A DNA stretch of 7,793 nt from Candidatus Melainabacteria bacterium (GTDB lineage Bacteria > Cyanobacteriota > Vampirovibrionia > Obscuribacterales > Obscuribacteraceae): positions 1 to 7,793 of the forward strand of contig JACQVM010000274.1 of assembly GCA_016209785.1 (NCBI GenBank). The letters are read 5' to 3'. Below, one piece after another: positions 4,810 to 7,793 of the stretch. The translations under genes were made by a program, and so were the position numbers. The first letter of the stretch is position 1. The number at the start of each line of letters is the position of its first letter. The notes under the pieces were generated by a model. It saw only the letters and a program-made list of their open reading frames with translations, made no database searches and was not told the origin of the DNA.

Positions 4810-7455
4810 TCAGTTGACTTCCGTCAGGTTCTAATGGGATACATCTTCTCCGTGCGCCTGAGCGCCCCAGCTAGTACCAATCTGCTTGCCACGCTGCTCT
4901 TCTTATCTGGGGCTGCAGCCCTCATTTACGAGGTCTCCTGGGTTCGTCTGCTGGGGCTTGTTCTAGGAAACACCACCCAAGCAACCAGCTCCGTGCTAGC
5001 TGTGTTTCTAGGTGGATTGGCACTAGGAGCATACCTGGGTGGGAAACTTGCTGATCGCACACAGGCATCTCTTTTGGTTATTTATGGAGCCCTCGAGCTA
5101 GGCATTGCTTGTGTTGCCCCATTGATAAGCTACGGTCTGCTTGTTTCTCCAGAGGTATTCGTTGCTATTTATCGTGTGCTGCCAGCTGAGAGCATATGGT
5201 TTACTGTGGAGCGAATTGTGGCAGCCTGTCTTATGCTCCTTGTCCCTACAGTGCTAATGGGAGCTACATTGCCAGTAGTTACCCGCTTTATGTCTCATCA
5301 CTATGCTAATGTTGCTCATTATTTTAGTTTGCTCTATGGTCTCAATACCGCTGGTGCAGTGGCAGGTAGCCTAGCAACATCCTTCTTTGGCTTTCCTTTT
5401 CTGGGGGTTAAGGGCACAATCTTTTTTGCTGCAGTGTTAAACCTTTTAGCAGGTGTCACAGCCCTAACAGTCTCACGAATTGCAAATCAAGCATCTAGAG
5501 CAACAGTCCACGGTCAAGAGAACAAAACCTGGTTGTCTATAGCTCAAGTTAGCACCACAAAACAGCACGAAGATAAGCAACCTACAATAAGCAACGTACT
5601 TTTATCACACCGCTGCCTTTGCTTCGTGGCTGCACTTGTCGGCTTTACAGCATTGAGTTATGAGATTCTCTGGGTTCGCCTTTTGCGTGCTTATGTAAGC
5701 TCCAGCACTTATGCCTTTACCTTCATGGTAAGCACTTTCCTAGCCGGGCTCGTGGCAGGTAGCTTCATTTACAACATGAAGCTAAAAAGCCACGGATCTT
5801 TTTCAACAAGCCCCCAAGAGCAACTCTGGTTTTTGGCCAAGTCTCAATATGCTACGGCTTTCTTATCGGCAGTTGCTCTTATAATCCTGCCTGGACTTTT
5901 ATTTATGCGAGGGCTCTTGCTTTTGCTTTCTGGCACCCATGAGCCTCAGCCAATTGTTTCCTTGCTGTATGAGTCAATCTTGGCAAGTCTTATAATGTTT
6001 TTGCCAGCCACATTAATCGGCATCTCTTTTCCTACACTAGGAGGCATTGCTGCCAGCCACACAAGCAAGGTAGGCAATGCAGTTGGAACCATTTACGCAG
6101 CTAACACTGCCGGTTGTATTGCCGGCTCTCTTGTTGCTGGGCTTGTTCTTATTCCTTCCATAGGTTCACAAATGGCCTTTGAGCTCACCATTGGACTGTC
6201 TGCTGCCACAGCAACATTGATTGGTTGCTTCTTGAACAAGTCACATCGGAGGCAAATTGTCTTGGCAGTACCTGCTGTCGCCTTTGGCCTTTTTGTAGCT
6301 CTAATGCCAAGAGCTTACCTTGAAACCACTTTTGCAGCGCTAACCAGCTCTAAGTTAATAAGCTCAAGCGAAGACACCATAGGCAGAGTAATGGTAGTAG
6401 CATACAACAGCTTCAAGCGTTTGTTCGTAAACGGAGAGTCTTACTCCAGTGATGTCTTGACTGCCAGAAGGTACATGAGAGTCCTGGGACACTTGCCGGT
6501 TTTGCTAAACAAGACTCCCAAAAACGTTTTGGTTGTGTGTTTTGGAATCGGTACTACTGCCGGTGCCATCATCACTCACCCAGAGGTAGCCCATTTAGAC
6601 ATAGTTGAAATATCACCGGCTGTTTTGCAGCATGCCAAGCTATTTCGTGCCACCAATTACGATGTACTGAATAATCCTAAGGTATCTTGTTATCTAGATG
6701 ATGGAAGAAATTACCTGTTGCGCACAGACAAAAAGTACGATGTTATTTCCTTTGAGCCACCACCACCTTGTGATGCAGGGGTAGTAAGCCTGTACTCGCA
6801 AGAGTTTTATGTGCTCTTAAAAAACCACTTAAACCCTGGTGGCATTGTTTGTCAGTGGATGCCCATGCAGCTTGAGTCAGCCACCTTATGGAAGATGATG
6901 CTCAAATCAATGGCCGAGACATTTCCTGAAGTTACTGTGTGGTTGCCTAGTACTTGTGAGGCAATAGCCTTGGGATCATTAACACCACAAAAGTTAAGTC
7001 TCCAGGATCTTGCTAAACAAATCAACTCATCAAAGGCAGTAAGAGAGAGCCTTGAGGAGGTTGGGCTTGAGGATCCTTATGCACTTGCTAGCACAATTCT
7101 CCTATCTGGCTCCCACCTTAGAAAGTATCTTGCCAACGTAAAGCCGGTTACTGATGATAGACCAAGCCTAGAGTTTTTCTTGCCTTACGCAGGAAAAGCC
7201 ATTCTGCCGATGGATCTCGAACCAGTTGCCTCAAATGTCACAGACTTATTGAGCTCCACAAGCACCTTATTGCCAAGCGAACAAGAGCGCCTAGCACTTA
7301 ACCAGAAAGTAATGCACTTAAGCCACCTTGCTGCTACTTATCTGATAGCTCAAAACAATGTAAATGGTGCACGCAGGTGTCTGGAGCAGGCTTCCAGCCT
7401 CGTGCCAACCAACAGATACTTCGCGTGGGCTGCTGAGCACCCTCAAATGCGCTAG
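4798..7455 (+). CDS. Multi-pass membrane protein fused to a spermidine-synthase-like domain
   Basis: This is an 885-residue fusion. Residues 25-510 form a polytopic membrane domain with many hydrophobic segments, built from two related halves. GAAALIYEVSWVRLL (38-52) matches GFTALSYEILWVRLL (282-296), and LMGATLP/NTAGAVAGS (153-191) matches LIGISFP/NTAGCIAGS (406-444). Residues 575-690 resemble the Rossmann methyltransferase-like fold of spermidine synthase: CFGIGTTAG (581-589), DIVEISP (601-607), DDGRNYL (634-640), then FEPPPPCDAGVVSLYSQEFY (652-671). In true spermidine synthases this last region carries a catalytic Asp-containing DxxDP motif. Here, as in other membrane fusions, it reads EPxxP, so aminopropyl transfer is doubtful. 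The last 50 residues look like a TPR-type helical pair. ATG 4798 has no clear SD; ATG 4834 (873 residues) has AGGT four bases upstream and keeps all membrane segments. It is divergent from tRNA-Gly. The architecture is recognisable but its function is unknown in general. Confidence 0.85.
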   Translation: MRIQSVDFRQVLMGYIFSVRLSAPASTNLLATLLFLSGAAALIYEVSWVRLLGLVLGNTTQATSSVLAVFLGGLALGAYLGGKLADRTQASLLVIYGALELGIACVAPLISYGLLVSPEVFVAIYRVLPAESIWFTVERIVAACLMLLVPTVLMGATLPVVTRFMSHHYANVAHYFSLLYGLNTAGAVAGSLATSFFGFPFLGVKGTIFFAAVLNLLAGVTALTVSRIANQASRATVHGQENKTWLSIAQVSTTKQHEDKQPTISNVLLSHRCLCFVAALVGFTALSYEILWVRLLRAYVSSSTYAFTFMVSTFLAGLVAGSFIYNMKLKSHGSFSTSPQEQLWFLAKSQYATAFLSAVALIILPGLLFMRGLLLLLSGTHEPQPIVSLLYESILASLIMFLPATLIGISFPTLGGIAASHTSKVGNAVGTIYAANTAGCIAGSLVAGLVLIPSIGSQMAFELTIGLSAATATLIGCFLNKSHRRQIVLAVPAVAFGLFVALMPRAYLETTFAALTSSKLISSSEDTIGRVMVVAYNSFKRLFVNGESYSSDVLTARRYMRVLGHLPVLLNKTPKNVLVVCFGIGTTAGAIITHPEVAHLDIVEISPAVLQHAKLFRATNYDVLNNPKVSCYLDDGRNYLLRTDKKYDVISFEPPPPCDAGVVSLYSQEFYVLLKNHLNPGGIVCQWMPMQLESATLWKMMLKSMAETFPEVTVWLPSTCEAIALGSLTPQKLSLQDLAKQINSSKAVRESLEEVGLEDPYALASTILLSGSHLRKYLANVKPVTDDRPSLEFFLPYAGKAILPMDLEPVASNVTDLLSSTSTLLPSEQERLALNQKVMHLSHLAATYLIAQNNVNGARRCLEQASSLVPTNRYFAWAAEHPQMR

Positions 7456-7793
7456 CCCCATTTGCTTAACCGATCTCGTATAAGCTCAATTGTAGATTGC
7501 GAGTATAGTCCAAAGACCTTAAGGGGAGTTCGTCCTGCTAGTTGCTGAACAAACTCACGACTTGGATAATCACAGATAATTAGGTTGGCAAACTTGAGCA
7601 TGTACATGAGCTCTTGCGTTTCTTCTGCCAGCACAGTCCTCAATCCTATTTCATCTCCCCTCAAGGCTGCCATCACGTTAGTGGCCATCTTAAGCAGCGT
7701 CTGACTGACCGACACCATAAGAACTAAGCTTCCTTTGGGAAGTGCAAGCACAGCTTCTTGTTCAGATCTGCCTGGCTCAATATTGCACACAAC
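7452..7793 (-). CDS. Partial protein, possible C-terminal effector domain of a GntR-type regulator
   Basis: The frame is open from the window edge for 113 residues to a TAG at 7454-7452. An in-frame GTG at 7790 could be read as a start, but it has no visible SD within the window, so the 5' end probably lies outside. LPKGSLVLMVSVSQTLLKMA, then a stretch ending FANLIICDY and LKVFGLYSQSTIELIRDRL, gives alternating strands and helices. This resembles the receiver-like effector half found behind a winged helix in some GntR-family regulators. The resemblance is from pattern memory and the DNA-binding half is not in view, so the function is tentative. It faces the membrane-fusion gene and shares the CTAG at 7452-7455 with it, so each gene's TAG overlaps the other's. 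Confidence 0.5.
   Translation of the reverse strand, partial: VVCNIEPGRSEQEAVLALPKGSLVLMVSVSQTLLKMATNVMAALRGDEIGLRTVLAEETQELMYMLKFANLIICDYPSREFVQQLAGRTPLKVFGLYSQSTIELIRDRLSKWG

Overview
The window is bacterial: Shine-Dalgarno (SD) led genes, very short intergenic gaps, and a tRNA gene with an encoded CCA end. Base composition is close to even. No gene places the organism. A transmembrane/spermidine-synthase fusion of this type is commonest in large environmental genomes (deltaproteobacterial, planctomycete, cyanobacterial or melainabacterial types), so I leave the lineage open. I see no insertion sequence, integrase, phage gene or CRISPR array.

Layout. Positions 1-187 hold only possible remnants of an upstream gene, split over two frames. 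A plus-strand gene at 247-705 encodes an exported thioredoxin. It converges, with a 10-nt gap, on a compact minus-strand operon. In transcription order (right to left) the operon is: a PLP-dependent threonine/serine dehydratase-like enzyme (4633-3674), a TIGR04282/DUF2064 GT-A transferase (3646-2936), a 5-methylthioribose-kinase-like kinase (2928-1696) and a nucleoside hydrolase (1690-716). Upstream of it on the same strand lies tRNA-Gly(TCC) (4767-4694). Divergently, 4798-7455 encodes a large membrane protein fused to a spermidine-synthase-like domain. It meets a partial minus-strand gene (7793-7452, possibly the effector domain of a GntR-type regulator) tail to tail at a shared CTAG.

How the genes may work together. 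The hydrolase would free a ribose from a nucleoside. The MtnK-like kinase would phosphorylate its C1. A GT-A transferase could then use or activate that sugar. The order fits processing of a 5'-modified adenosine, either methylthioadenosine/5'-deoxyadenosine salvage or an arsenosugar-like pathway (TIGR04282 enzymes are associated with arsenosugar biosynthesis). The role of the PLP enzyme is unclear. This pathway is inference.

The most unusual local signal is the start of the operon. The dehydratase reading frame has no ATG, GTG or TTG at the position its homology requires. It does have a strong SD seven bases before an ATT codon, and that SD lies in one arm of an inverted repeat. This suggests a rare AUU start under structural control.
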